A stretch of 64,000 nt of DNA, taken from Numida meleagris. Lineage: Eukaryota; Chordata; Aves; Galliformes; Numididae. Under the pieces are notes generated by a model. The model made no database searches and was not told where the DNA came from. It was given only the letters and a program-made list of their open reading frames with translations. Within the stretch, counting starts at the first letter, position 1, and each line of letters begins with the position of its first letter. Location of the stretch: the NCBI RefSeq assembly GCF_002078875.1, contig NC_034411.1, positions 4,119,297 to 4,183,296 on the forward strand, read 5' to 3'. The position numbers and the translations under genes were made by a program. Positions 1-11,636 of this stretch are shown in pieces.

Positions 1-1500
1 TTGGCCTTGGAGATAGGCTTTTTGCTAAAGGGTTGCACCCTATAGGTCTTGGGGTGTGCCATCAGCCTTATGCACGCTGGGCACAGAACCCAATTTGGGG
101 ACAACACATCCACCCTACAGAGCGTACCACCCTTGGAAGGTGTCTGGTAGGTGTCTGTGGGCTGCACCCAGCGGTGTGCAATCCATCGGGGCTCTGCTGG
201 GGCTCTGCCAATCCTGCAGAGCCCAAAGGGCTGCCTCTTCTCAGTGCCCGGGGTCTCCTGAGGAGGAATCCTCCCAGCAGCCATTTGGCTGCTCTGCGCT
301 CCCCATCCTGCTCCAGAGGGGAACCCTCATGTCTGTGTGGCTCAGGGACCATCTCTGTCCCTCAGGCTGACAGGCATCTCCTGCCAAAGGAGCAGAAACC
401 CAGCACTGGACTCTGGAAAGGAAACCTGGAGCACTGCACAGGGAGGGGAATGTGCATCAGTGCTGTCACAAGGCTTTATAGGAGGCCTCAAAGGCAGAAA
501 AACACAGATGGATGAGGAGTGTGCAACTCCCATTACATGGAAAAACATGCAGGAGTCCCTCATGATAGCTCATATCACACCCATGTGCTGTTGTGTCCGC
601 AGGATCACAGGGTTCAAAGCTCTCCACCCACCACACTGCAGACAGCACTGAGACAGCCCTGCTTCCACCCATGTGCTGGGTCGGCTTCAGAGCCACAGCC
701 CAGCTGTGAAAGCCTTCCTCCTCATTCCCATGAAAGAACATTGGGAATAAATGAAAACTCCATCATCTATTGCAAGACCCCTCTTTTATTTTTCTCCATC
801 TCTTTCCATGTGGTCACAAGGCGGAGGGTTTTCTGTAAAAGAAGAGAAACTCTTCTCAAACAATAGTGCAGGTTTGGAGAGCTCTTTGCCCACACGCAGA
901 CCCATCAGAGGCTTTAGGTCAGGACACTGAGGGCAGGGCAGCCATTTCACTCCCTCTCTCTACCTCTTCCCTAGCAGGTGTCCAGCTGCAGTGTTTTGCT
1001 CCTAAGCTATTCCACCCCCACCCCCAAAGCCCCTCTCTTCCCACCAGGGACCTAGAGGAGCAATGAGCTGAAAAGAAACAGTCTCCTCTCTGGCCCAGAG
1101 CAGCCTCACGCTTAGTTAAGCCTTCCAAATGCTCATTTCCAAATGGTGTGCTAGGTGTGTCAATAGAAGAAAGCATGGCATTGGAGAATGAGGAACTCGC
1201 CTCTGGTGATGTACCAGCCCAAGGATCCAAGTAACGTAGCATCCCATCCTTCAGAGCCAAGGGGTCTTGGGAGAGTCCCCACTGTTACTCTACCTCTGCT
1301 TGGAGATGGTACCCCGGAACGATGTGGATAGGAATCATGCACCTGTTTTGCAGCCTCTCTTGGGACCTTCAGTGCTTGCGGATGCGTTGTGGTGGCATCA
1401 AAAGGGAGGTGTCGTAGGTGGGCTTCTCAGGGAGACTGTGCTTAGAGCTTGATGGTGATTCAATCACTGCTTTGGATATTGTCATTGAAGTCTGGGCTCC
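1..1500. other. No gene recognised
   Basis: Short overlapping open frames occur on both strands, but none resembles a known family or has convincing splice sites. I see no repeat family that I recognise here. The minus-strand repeat block begins immediately to the right. Confidence 0.5.
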
Positions 1501-1519
1501 ATGAGGGCCAAACAGCTTT

Positions 1520-2250
1520 TCATTGGTTGCCTACAGCATTCTGCCGTCACAGAAGACTTTCTCCACTCCTCGTCCTTCTCCTCTGAATCTCTGAGGTTCC
1601 ACTGCCTGGGCTCCACCTCTCTCTGGTGCTGTAGGTGTGGCTGTGTATTTGCCAAGAAATTGGCTCGTCAGTGCTGGCTTCATCACTCCTCCTTCTTCTT
1701 CTTTACATCTCTGAACTTCTACTGCCTGTGCTGGACCTGTCTGTGCTGCTTTTCCTTGGGCTGTGAGTTTGCCCTGAAATTGGCTGGTCAGCACTGGCTT
1801 CACAACTCCTTGTTTTTTGAACCACTGAGGTTGCACTGCCTGAGCTCAACCTGTCCCTTGTGCTGCAGCTTTCACTGTGTGTTTCCCCTGAAAGTGGCTG
1901 GTCAGCACTGGTTTCACCACTCCTCTTTCTTCTTTGCACCTCTGAGATTCCACTCCATGAGAACAGCCTGTCTCCGGTGCTTTTCCTTGGACTGAGAGTT
2001 TGTGCTGACATTGGCTGGTCAGTGCCTGCTTCACCGCTCCTTTGTTCTTCTTTGCACCTCTGAGGTTCCACAGCCTTGCCTTGACATGTCCCTGGTGCTT
2101 TTCCTTGGGATCTGAGTTTGCCCTGAAAGTGGCTGGTCAGCACTGGCATCACTGCTCCTCTCTCTCCTTTGCACCTGTGAGCTTTTGTTGCCTGTGCTGG
2201 ACCCGTCTGTGGTGCTTTGCTTTTGGTAGTGCCTTCACCCTGGGTTTTGC
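1520..2250 (-). repeat. Coding-like tandem repeat, unit about 117 bp (39 codons)
   Basis: A conserved block (reading TGACCAGCCA on the minus strand) recurs at about 1661, 1781, 1895, 2012 and 2130, giving spacings of 120, 114, 117 and 118 bp. The first three spacings are multiples of three. On the minus strand the units read as a degenerate 38-40 residue repeat with a core like KPVLTSQFQGKLTAQGKA followed by a TGPAQAVE-like segment and a basic RCKEE segment. The frame is broken by a TGA in the unit near 1845 and by the 118-bp spacing near 2130, so the array is no longer one open frame. It lies 3' of the CCDC81-like exons on the same strand and could be a repetitive C-terminal exon of that gene. 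That link is inference; I do not recognise the repeat itself. Confidence 0.6.
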
Positions 2251-2290
2251 TAGGCACAGCCACCTTTTTGGCAGAAGACACCCCTGGGGT

Positions 2291-3984
2291 TACTGGAACC
2301 TGACTGAAAGAACAGAGCGGGAGGGGTCCGTCTGAGTGGGTGATGGCCTGGGGCCACATTCTGGGCTGCAACACAGCCTTCCCCACGCAGAGCTCACAGG
2401 CTGCACTGCGGCTCTCCTGAGGGCTGGAGAGTGGCCAGCCCTGTGAAATGGGGGGCTCCCACCAGCCCCATCACACCCCTCCATGTGCTGCTTTCAGTGC
2501 TGCTGGGCAGCCCCAGGCAGTGACTCTCTGAGGCTGGAGAATGGGCTCTTGCTGGGTCAGTGAAACGCCCCATGCAGATCCCAACCCCGAGCACCCAGTC
2601 TCAGCTGGACACAGAGCTCTTCTTCTGGTCAGCCCTTGTTCTCTTCCTGAAGTGTGTATCTTCTCTACTAGTAATGCTTGAGTGGCTGGGGAAGGGTGGC
2701 AACTCAGGAATTTTCCCTGGAATTGGGAAGGAGAGATCTCTTCAGAGGAAATTCACTGTGAGACTGCTGTCCCTGTGCCACACAGGGGTGCTCAGGGCTG
2801 TCCCAAACTACCAAAGAGGGCCACTCCGCTCCCCTCGCAGATGCTCTCTCCAGAAACCTCTGTCCGTCTTGCCCAGCTCCTCCTCTCAGGGTGCAGCTCT
2901 TATTTGGGCCTGCCTTCCTGGCATTTGCTTTGGGGAAGAGGAGCTGGGTGGTGCCTGTGAGGTGCCAAAATCTTCTGGGGGGGGCTCATTTCCTGGAGGG
3001 AGGATTTTGCTGGGCCGAGGATCCCCCATCCTCCTGCCATACCCAGGGATGGGGGCAAATGGGAACATCGTGCCCTGAGTCTTAGATTTCATGAGGCTAA
3101 CATGTCATTAGGAGAGGCTGTGGCGAGCTGGAGTGAATCTTTTCACAAGTCAGAGCCTCTGGATGATCATCAAATGGGGATTTTCCCATCACAGTTTGGT
3201 TTTGTGTGGCATGGTAGGGAGCTGGCTGCTGCTTTACCTTACCTGCTCTGGCCAAGAGGTGGCAAATGCTCTGCTTTCTCTTTCTTGCCCTCACCAGGGA
3301 CTTCTCCTGAGGCCTTGGGTGGTTTCCTGGGAAGTGGTTTGGGGACAAACTCCAACTGAAACCTGCACAAAAGAAGAAGACACACGTGGGATCCAGGCCT
3401 CCAGCAGCCCTTGCTGCTCACTGGGATTGCCTTCTCACAGGCAGATTTTCACATTGCATAAAGGTCCATTATTCTCCAAAATTGACTGCGCCCTGATTCC
3501 AAGAACTGTCCTGAGAAATAGGGTCACCCAGCAAAGAAATCCAGGCTACGATGGGAAGAAAATGTCACCTAAATCCCTTCATCTCTCCCATCAGATCTAC
3601 CTCACAGAAATGCCTACAGTCCAGGGATGTGTCAAATAGGTACTGAAGGTGAATTCTTGAAATGTCCACCTCTGGAGAGAAAGTAAAACCTCCAGGAGGG
3701 AATACACTGGATAATCCGTTCCATGATAGTTCCCTAAGCAATGTGACCTTAGCTGTCAGCAAACACCAGGGGAGCCTGGTATGCTGAGATGGGGACTTGA
3801 TGACAGTATTGGAACTGATAAACAATCCTATTTTCTGAGCCAGTGGTTTTCCACCTTTCTGTCAAAAATGCACTTTCAAGTAATCTTTGCAAGACAAAGG
3901 TGTGTTTGACGAGTCATTCAAGCTGGAAGTAAGAAATAGTTTCAAATGGCCTAAGAGAGAAACAGTTTTGGGCAGCAGAAGGGT
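2291..3984. other. No gene recognised
   Basis: A 172-codon plus-strand frame near 2560-3078 and several shorter ones show no family similarity or splice context. If the CCDC81-like gene extended to the tandem-repeat block, this would be intron. I see nothing that proves it. Confidence 0.4.
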
Positions 3985-4290
3985 ATCATCAACCAGTGGG
4001 GAAGATACCACTGCAGACAAGGCAGGAGCAGTCAAGAAGCTGTGCCTCTCTCCACCCTGCTTACCACCCCCTGCATTGGGGTCACCTTTCGGGTAATATT
4101 CCCACACTCGGTTAGACTGAGTGCTTCCCCAGGAAAATGAGAAGTCTCTATGGAGTTATGCCATCATTTAATGCGATGGCAGGCAGCTGTATTACTCACG
4201 TTCTTGATTAACCTCACATGCTTTGCAGACTGTGCATTTTTTAATGGCAATCCAAACGACCAGACTTACAGCACCAAATTAGGCATCCCT
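3985..4290. repeat. Duplicated segment, copy 1
   Basis: This block is recognisably similar to the sequence at about 11445-11640 plus 13014-13150. Shared landmarks, in order, are GAAGATACCACTGCAGA, a CACTC(G/A)GTTA...TGAGTGCT stretch, CTCTATGGAG, TGCTTTGCAGAC(T/A)GTGC and ATGGGCAAT/ATGGCAAT. In copy 2 a CR1 element splits the block; here it is uninterrupted. Copy 2 lies just 3' of the ZC3H11A-like gene, so copy 1 may be a relic of a second such gene's 3' flank. Confidence 0.6.
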
Positions 4291-4521
4291 CAGAATCTAA
4301 ACTCAGCCTCCCCCAGGCCCTCTGACATCTGAGGACAAGCTGCAACACAAGTGCTTTATTTTCTGCCAAACTTGTCTGACCATCCCATGTGACAGGATGT
4401 AAACAGCAATGGCTGCCCTGCATCCTCATGGCAGGACACCTGTGGTCACAAGGAGTAAATGCTACTGAATGGGAGCTGAGCAGCTGCATTCAGCAGAGGC
4501 TCCAGCCACCATCATACTCAC

Positions 4522-5857
4522 TCAGGAAAGATGATGACCCGGCCAAATAGCGTCAGGGAGGCCACCGCTGCCACCCAGGACACCACCATGTCCAGCAGCC
4601 AGGGAACCTGCAGGGGAGGAACAGGGAGGGTGTGGAATACCCTTGTGATGGCTGAGGCACTTGGGACTGGAGGGCCCAAGGCAGTGAGAGCTGACAGCAC
4701 CATAGCTCTTGCCTGCCCAAGCAGCTGGCCAGGTCCTGGCAAGCCACATGCAGACAGGGCAAGGGCTGTGGGACTGCCCAGGCCAGGGAGAAACCAAAAC
4801 CTCACCTTGAAAACTGCTGTTTCTAGGTTCACTTTCCCACAGATCCTCTCAAGGAAGTCATAGTAGAATTTCATTTGAACTTGTGTTCCTTCTAGGAAGA
4901 GGAGTCCTATGTCCTTCAGGACAAAGGCAACATTCTCCCCCTTCCTCAGGCAGCAGGAGATGAGAGATGTGGTGCCATATATGCAGGCCTCCCCTCTCTG
5001 TCGGCACAAAGACGCAGCCGTGGCCACCTCGGCGTACTTGAGGGGCTCCGCCTCCTTATGGCCTGGAAAATCACATCAGTGAGTTGGAGTCAGTCATATA
5101 TATAACAGCCCTTCTGCCCATGCTTCTGAGTGCTACTCATTGCATTTGCCACCCAGGATGGCACTGTATTTGGACTGGCTCCACGGAGGGGGCAGTTTGC
5201 TTTTGACAATGGAGTCAATCGTCCTGTTTGCCCTGTCTGTGCAGCCAGCAGGTGTTTAATTCCCCTCCTACCTGGCAGAAATTCCTCATCATCTGTCAGA
5301 CTGTGGATGCTGACAAGGTTCCTGGCCAGGTGAAACACAGGCCGCTGCACAATCAGAGTCCTGTCCCCAGCCTTCATCCGTTTGGAGAAGATGTCAAAGG
5401 AACCAAAGGTGGGAATTCAGACCCCCTGCAAGTGGAAGAGAATGGAAGGGCCAAAGGGTTAATGCTGGGGGAGGGACTGGAGGTTGCCCTGTGCAGGAAC
5501 TGTGCTTTGGGTCTTGCCGTGTCCTCTGCCACTGTTCAGAGGTGCAGACCAGGGCATATGGGAGAGATTTAGGAAGGAGCTGCCCAACCCTCTCCCTCCC
5601 ACTGCCCTCCAGACGCAGCACAACAGTCCGGGCAGAAGCTGCCTCAAGGAATCCAGAGGCTTCCAGCAACCAGGATCAGCCCTGAGATACAACACTGCCT
5701 GCCACAAGTGGTACTGCACCTGTGGGAGGCCCATTGGTACTTCATAGGGACTCCACCCCTCCAAACAGACAAACGGGAGGTGGATGCTGACCCACCTTGC
5801 ACAGCAGGAGCTGTTGTTGCACACAGGAGGCTACCATGTCCCAGACAGCTACTCACT
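4522..5857 (-). pseudogene. CCDC81-like gene (HU-domain region), probably inactivated
   Basis: CCDC81 proteins carry two N-terminal HU-fold domains, are linked to centrosome and cilium biology, and form a greatly expanded family in birds. Four consecutive minus-strand exons are visible. Exon A (about 5796-5857) ends in VWDMVASCVQQQLLLCK before a GT donor. Exon B (5272-5425) encodes an IPTFGSFD turn and the RTLIVQRPVFHLARNLV segment. Exon C (4806-5062) has EPLKYAEVATAASLCRQR and the KMK-type strand FLEGTQVQMKFYYDFLE. Exon D (4522-4607) encodes LLDMVVSWVAAVASLTLFGR. All have canonical AG/GT borders and the phases agree across the joints. The third codon of exon B (5417-5419) is TGA where the family has arginine, a typical CGA to TGA decay, and exon A has a second TGA at its 5' edge unless the next AG is used. 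I found no convincing first exon or C-terminal coiled-coil exons. Family assignment is firm; pseudogene status rests mainly on one stop, so a polymorphism or a sequencing error is possible. Confidence 0.75.
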
Positions 5858-8800
5858 CTGCAGGGCAAAGGAAAAGCAGGTCACACTCTGCATCTTGTCA
5901 GCACTCCTGCTGTCTCAGAGAGGGATTGAGGTGATAGATCAAAAGCATCACCACTGTCCCCGGCCGCAAACAGAGACAGCCCTGAGGCAGTCACAGTACT
6001 GGCTCTGGCCCACTCATTGCCAGGACCCAATTGCAGCAGTGCCCTGTGGTGGCTGTGGGTCCCTGTACATTTGGCAGTGACATCTGGACTTCTAGAGGCA
6101 CTCTCTTTTGCAGGACCATCCTCCCAAAAGCTTATCTTGGTCCGCATCACACGTGCAGATCGCTCCTTTTTGGCACCAGCCATGTGGGAGCTAATCCCTT
6201 CCAGATGCTTCCAGTCGTCTGCTGGATCCTCCTTCAGGATGCAGCACCCACCACCGTGCAGCCGCTTTTATACTGCTCCTGGGTGGCCATGTCACAGACC
6301 ACCTCACAGTGACACTGTGGCAACGTGGCCAGTGCTGGCTGTTGCCCATTACGGTGCTGGCACCAGCAACCTGCTGCCCACCCTGATGCTGCAGGAGCCC
6401 ATCTCTGCTCTTTGGAGGCTGACACTCCCTAGAGCTGGACCTCTTGTTTGCCAGTGGCACCACACCAGATATGGTGTAGGCGGCCTCCTCAGGCAGGCTG
6501 GCCTCAGAATGAGGCGCTGAGCCTACTGCCTTCTCAGGTTCTTCCTGCACTGGCCTGAACTTCTCAACCTTTATCTTCTGTAATTTGGCTGATGAGCATC
6601 TTGATGGCTGCAGCCCTCACTTGTGCACTTTGGGCACCTAGGGCAGGCTGGCCTCAGAGCTCGATGAGGAACATGGGGCAAGTCTTGCTTTCTTTGAAAT
6701 GGGACTCATCTTCAGTCAAAATAAAGTTTAGAACAGAAAACCCTAGGCTCCCAGCCCTGGCACCCCCACGATGCAGAAGAGAAATAACCTGCAGTGGACT
6801 TGGGAAGAGTTGCGAGCTGTCACAGTTCTTCACTGGGGGGAAGGAAACTGTTAGAACCAATGAGCATTAAACAAATTGAGTTTTGAAGTTCAGCATGGAA
6901 CCGCTTAAGCTTCCATTCCTGTCCTGCTTAGTGAAGTCAAACTCTCCAGGCAGCATCTGTCAGCCGGGTTGTTACATCATTAAATTGGGGAGAAAAAAAT
7001 TGTTCTCTGCCACCTGTAAATAACTGTCTGTGCATTGTCACTTGTTGCCTTGTTAAGTGCCATTCACTTCAGTTTTCTAGGTGAGGCCGGTCACATTAAA
7101 CCACAAGGATTAGTCATGAACAGTCAGAAGTACCACTGTTGGTTACTAGTATCTAGAAAAAAAATAATATATGGCTCTGTAGGTCTCCACCTTCAATAAT
7201 CCCAGCAGAAGGCACACAGATTCCAAAACTTATGAATTTATCCTTCTCTTTAGAGTATACAGTGGGTTGCAGTGGTATTTCTTGTGACACTTGAAAATAA
7301 ATTGAGACCATCACTACTACACACAGACCTAACCCCCAAAAGACAACAATTCTTGGGTACTTGCCCAGGAAGGGTGTGGGGCTGCTGTCAAGAATTCAAA
7401 ATCTCTCCAGTGAAAAGCAAAGTGCTCCTGACCATGCCCAAGATGAGGCAAGGGTAGGGATCAGGCATGCAGTTATCTCTGAAAAACATTTTTTAGGAGT
7501 TTGCAGGTGCTATCCAGTATAGCATTTTACTCAGGAATTGGCCAAAAGCTTAGAGATCGTGCCCAGGAGGAGGAAAGGTAAAATGCTCCTAAACTATGCC
7601 CAAGTGGGCAAATGGGGAGCTGCTGAGCAGGGACTTATCTCTAAGAGAGACAAAAATCCTTGGGTACCTACCCTGGGGAGTCTGTAACATACTGCACATG
7701 CCTGGAACGAGTTCCTGGGCTGTTACCTTGGATGTGATTTACACTTCACCTTTTGCAAACCTTACTGGATTTATAATTGGGGGAAAAATAAATAGAAAAA
7801 AAAAAAAGAAAAAAAAAAGAAAAAAAGAGGAAAGAATGAAAAATGAAGAAAGAATAAGAACACCACCACCTTTCCAAGACAGGTATACATCTCATGCATA
7901 CACACACTGACTTTGGGGGCCTTTTTGGAGCTAACTTATGCCAGCAAAATCCAACTTGCGAAGGTGGCTCAGGAGCAGTCACAGGACCACTAAGCACAGC
8001 CTTAGAGACAGATACCAATAGAGGCAAAGCAGGCTGCAAACCAGAGAAGGTTCTCTGCAACCACATGGGGCGAGAGCTTTATGTCTAGGGATGCAAGACA
8101 ACCTTAGGAAATACCTCAGGGAGGTTCCTGGACTACAAGGGGGATGCCAAGTCCCTCCAGATGAGAGGAAGCAAATGTGCACCGCCACCAGGAAGGAGCC
8201 TCAGGCAGACCTCTAACCTGGGGGCTTCTCCCCAGCACAAGCAAACCTCCTTTGCTTTCTGCCCCCTGGAGTCTCAAGTGACCACCTGCAAGTGAAGCTT
8301 CCACCAGAAGGAGGCCAAAGTTAAGAAAGTTGATCCCCAACCCTTGTCCACAAAAAGATAATCCTCTTTTTAGACACTTATAGCATTTATGAGAGAATCC
8401 TTAAGCTTCCTAGAACAAGAATACGCAGTGGAGAACTTGAAGTCAGTTGGGTACTCAGACTCTCCCCATGTTCGAAATCCTTCTATGCTTTGAGGTAGTT
8501 CTTGCTACTTGTAAGTGACGCTCCCTGCAGGGTGGCTCACCCCCCAACATAGATACATTCTGTGCTGTAAATCCTCAATTCCCTTTATGAGTGCTTTCAA
8601 ATCTAATCTCTGTCACAAGGGCTATTCATTAAACAGAAAGTCAGAGCAGAATAAAACTCAAGTCTTGAGGTTTTTTAGTAACTCCTTAACAAAATTTTTT
8701 AAGAAGTCATCTGGAATGGCTGGTCATCAGTACTCCAAACATGCAAAGGCTTACCTTCTTCCAGATATAGAAGCTATGGTAGGACAAAATGAACCAATTT

Positions 8801-9448
8801 CAACAAGCCTAGCATGAAACAGAAACAGATGGCCTAACAAGTTAATGCAGACAAAAAAAACCCAACCATTTTTCTCCAACAAAAAAATGAGACATTGAAT
8901 ATGTGAATCTCATCCAGGGAAGACCACATTTCAGCTTTCAGCTGAGGATCAGCAAACAGCTTGGCACGAAAGAACTGTCATCAGCTATCTGCCATTTTAC
9001 ACAGGTATGGTCTTACAGAGCAGCATCACTTCTGTATTTGTAGTCTGGGTAATCTGAATTACTGGACATTGCTGTGGCTTCCTGAACTGGAGTAATTCAA
9101 TGTCAGAGCTGTAGAACAAATAGGAAGTCATCTTGTATCCCACTTAGATGAGTAACATCCATGCATGCAATCAAAAGGAGTCTGAGGCATCATGATTTAG
9201 CTACATGTAAGAAGCATCATCAGTTGTTTTAATCCTCTTTACTTCTGTTAAGTCTAATTTTGGTCTATATCAAAATTCTGAGAACAGCTGAGAAAGTAGC
9301 TTGCGAAGGTCTCCTAAGAAATGCTGGACAGTATCAGTGAGATAACAGAAGATGTCTCACAGTATGTGACACAGTGCCTTGGCTGGAGGCAGTTATGGTA
9401 ACCTCCACATGAACCTAGCTCTCAGGCTGGCCTAGAATACAGTGTTTT
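5858..9448. other. No gene recognised; A-rich tract
   Basis: A minus-strand frame at 6191-6550 and other short frames lack recognisable domains. An A-rich run with scattered G sits at about 7797-7850. The expected 5' exon of the CCDC81-like gene should lie at the left of this stretch, but I could not identify it. Confidence 0.4.
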
Positions 9449-10030
9449 CTTAGAATCATAGAATCCTTAGAGTTCGAAGGGGCATTTAAAGGCCATCTGC
9501 CCCAACTCCCTGCAGTGCACATGGACACCACTGCTCCATCAGGTTGCCCAGGTCCTGGTCCAACCTGGCCTTGAAAAGTCTTGAGGGACAGGACATCCAC
9601 CACATCTCTGAGCAACTTGTCCCAGTGCCTCACCACCCTCACTGTAACAGACTTTTTCCTTATATCCAACCTAAATCTCCCCTCTTTAAGCCTGAAGCCA
9701 TTTCCCCTTCTTCTATCACCACAGACACTGCTAAAGAGTCTGTCCCCTTCTTTCCTGTAGCTCCCCTTTGGATACTGACAGGCTGCTCTCAGGTCATCTC
9801 GCAGCCTTCTCTTCTCCATGGTGCACAGCTCCCAGCTCTCAGCCTGTCCTCACAGGAGAGGTGTTCCACCCCTTGGATCATTTCTGTGGCCCTTCTCTGG
9901 ACATGCTCCAACAGATCCATGTCTCTCCTGGACTGATTACTCCACATCTGGATGCAGTGCTCCAGGCGAGGCCTCACCAGCTCAGAGCAGAGGGGCAGGA
10001 GCACCTCCCTTGCCAAGGCAACGCTGTGAA
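9449..10030 (-). mobile_element. CR1 LINE fragment, 3' end with RT C-terminus
   Basis: The left end is the CR1 3' terminus in reverse (AATCATAGAATCC), followed by the usual CR1 3' UTR. On the minus strand, segments such as LVRPRLEHCIQMWS, RDMDLLEHVQRRATEMI and RLRAGSC read as the C-terminal part of CR1 ORF2. The frame is broken between about 9789 and 9819. The copy is 5'-truncated, as is usual for CR1, and ends next to the olfactory receptor relic. Confidence 0.9.
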
Positions 10031-10056
10031 CCAGTTCCCAGCCTCAGGGAGATTTG

Positions 10057-10380
10057 GGTTGTCGTGATTTGTGTCTCTTTACCACCTGGTTGTTTTGTTT
10101 CCATTCTTTTCTCCTAGGTGCAGATCTTCAGGGCTGTGCTAAGGATGCCCTCTGAGCAGGGATGGCACAAAGCCTTTTCCATGGCTGCAGTCTCCTTGCT
10201 GGTCAGTACTGCCATGTTTTCCAACCTGAAGCCCTCTCCATCTCCTCCCCATCCCTGGACCTGGTGCTGGCAGTTCTGCACTCAGTGGTGCCTCTAGCAT
10301 TGAACTCCCTTGCCTACAGTGTGAGGAACCAGGAGCTCAAGGTTGCGTTGTTGAAACTGATGACTAGATTTTTTTCATGA
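10057..10380 (+). pseudogene. Olfactory receptor pseudogene, C-terminal third
   Basis: From about 10057 the plus strand reads a TM5 end, then VQIFRAVLRMPSEQGWHKAF (intracellular loop 3), then in another frame ISSPSLDLVLAVLHSVVP, the TM7 ALNSLAYSVRNQELK motif, and a short basic tail ending at TGA 10378-10380. This order and the RNQELK tail are diagnostic of class II olfactory receptors and look like the avian-expanded OR14 group. Defects are a TAG at 10115-10117 in place of the usual tyrosine before VQIF, a deletion in TM6 (the CLPHL-type segment is missing) and a frameshift around 10225-10235. TM1-TM4 are absent; a CR1 fragment occupies the upstream side. This is an inactive remnant of a G-protein-coupled odour receptor. 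Confidence 0.85.
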
Positions 10381-10558
10381 GCTTTGAACTGCCCATCTTC
10401 ATCTGTGTATGACTTGTAATGTAACTAACAGCAGGAGCAGCGTATTTTGTGTATTTTTTTCTGTACATTTTTTTCTTTCTTCGAACCCTTCTGATATTGC
10501 CCACCAATATACCATTTTTCATCCCATTTCCTATTTTTGTTCCTTTATAGTGTAGCCT

Positions 10559-10632
10559 GGAGACTGTTTGTAAATGTTAGTGAAACAAAAGACCATGAGA
10601 CTGTTTGTAAATGTCAGTGAAACAAAGGACCC
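10559..10632. repeat. Two-copy tandem duplication, about 37 bp
   Basis: The phrase GAGACTGTTTGTAAATG(T/C)(T/C)AGTGAAACAAA occurs twice head to tail, at about 10559 and 10596, with only one or two differences. It is a small recent local duplication with no apparent function. Confidence 0.8.
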
Positions 10633-11444
10633 AGCAATGACTTTGTCTGATATCCTTCTTTCAAGACCATCCATGGAGCTGCAGGAGCAGTGCCCATATG
10701 CAGAGGTGGAGAGGAAAACTGTCGCAGCATGGCAGTGCCAGGAGGCACTGGCACTTGCTCCATGCAGAGCTGCTCCCTGTCCCCCTCCACACTCTCCTTC
10801 TGAGCCCTCATGTTGGTGTAAGGCCTCGCTGCTCCAGGTCCTTGGTGTCAGTGCTACTGTGTGGCTGTGCTAGGGCCACAGGTAGGGATAGGCAGTGGGC
10901 GCTGCTGTGACAGAGCTGCCCTCCACCACAGCACTTCCATCCTAGAAGGGGATCTGCTCAGGGCAGTGCCTGCAGCCTTAGGTCTTCTTTAAGAGCTTCT
11001 GTCAAGAACAGGCCCAAGGAACATCCACAAAGGCTGCTTGTTTTCCTTGCGGGGGTAGCTTAGCCTGTCAGGTAGCACCACTCAGTTGTTGGCTCACCCC
11101 CCTCCCTCCAAGTGGAATGGCAGAGAAAATTAAAAAAAACAACAACACAACAGCAAAGTAGAATGTGAGAGTGGAGATAAAAACTATTTTATTTGCTACT
11201 CTGGACCAACAGTCCGTCATTTTTTGAGAAAATGCAATCCTGTTGGTGAACTTTGTGTGTTATACGCTCATTATAAAACTTAAAAACACTTCCAGCCCCA
11301 AAGTTATCCACTTCCATGGTGCTATGACCCTGCATTTAGCATGCACTCTGGAGTTTTTAGCCTAGGCTTTTAAAAGCAAAGCAAGACAATTTCACACAAC
11401 TCAGAACAAAGGTATGCAATGATGAGTCACTCAACCTCTGCCTG
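10633..11444. other. No gene recognised
   Basis: Short open frames only, with no recognisable domain, repeat or splice-supported exon. Confidence 0.4.
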
Positions 11445-11636
11445 AAGGGTAAAAAGTAGAATAAAAATGGCTGAAGAGAGGGAGGAAGATGAGGGAAGAT
11501 ACCACTGCAGAGAAGGTGGGAGAACACCTCTGCCTTCTGGGATCAGGCAGCAGGCGGAGCCTCTCTTCCCCCAATGGAGACGCCTGCTGGGTGAGGCGCA
11601 CACACTCAGTTATGCTGAGTGCTGCCCCTGGAAACT

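Noticed and set aside
2560..3078. 172-codon plus-strand frame as a gene
   Set aside because: No homology, no splice context, and composition typical of non-coding DNA.
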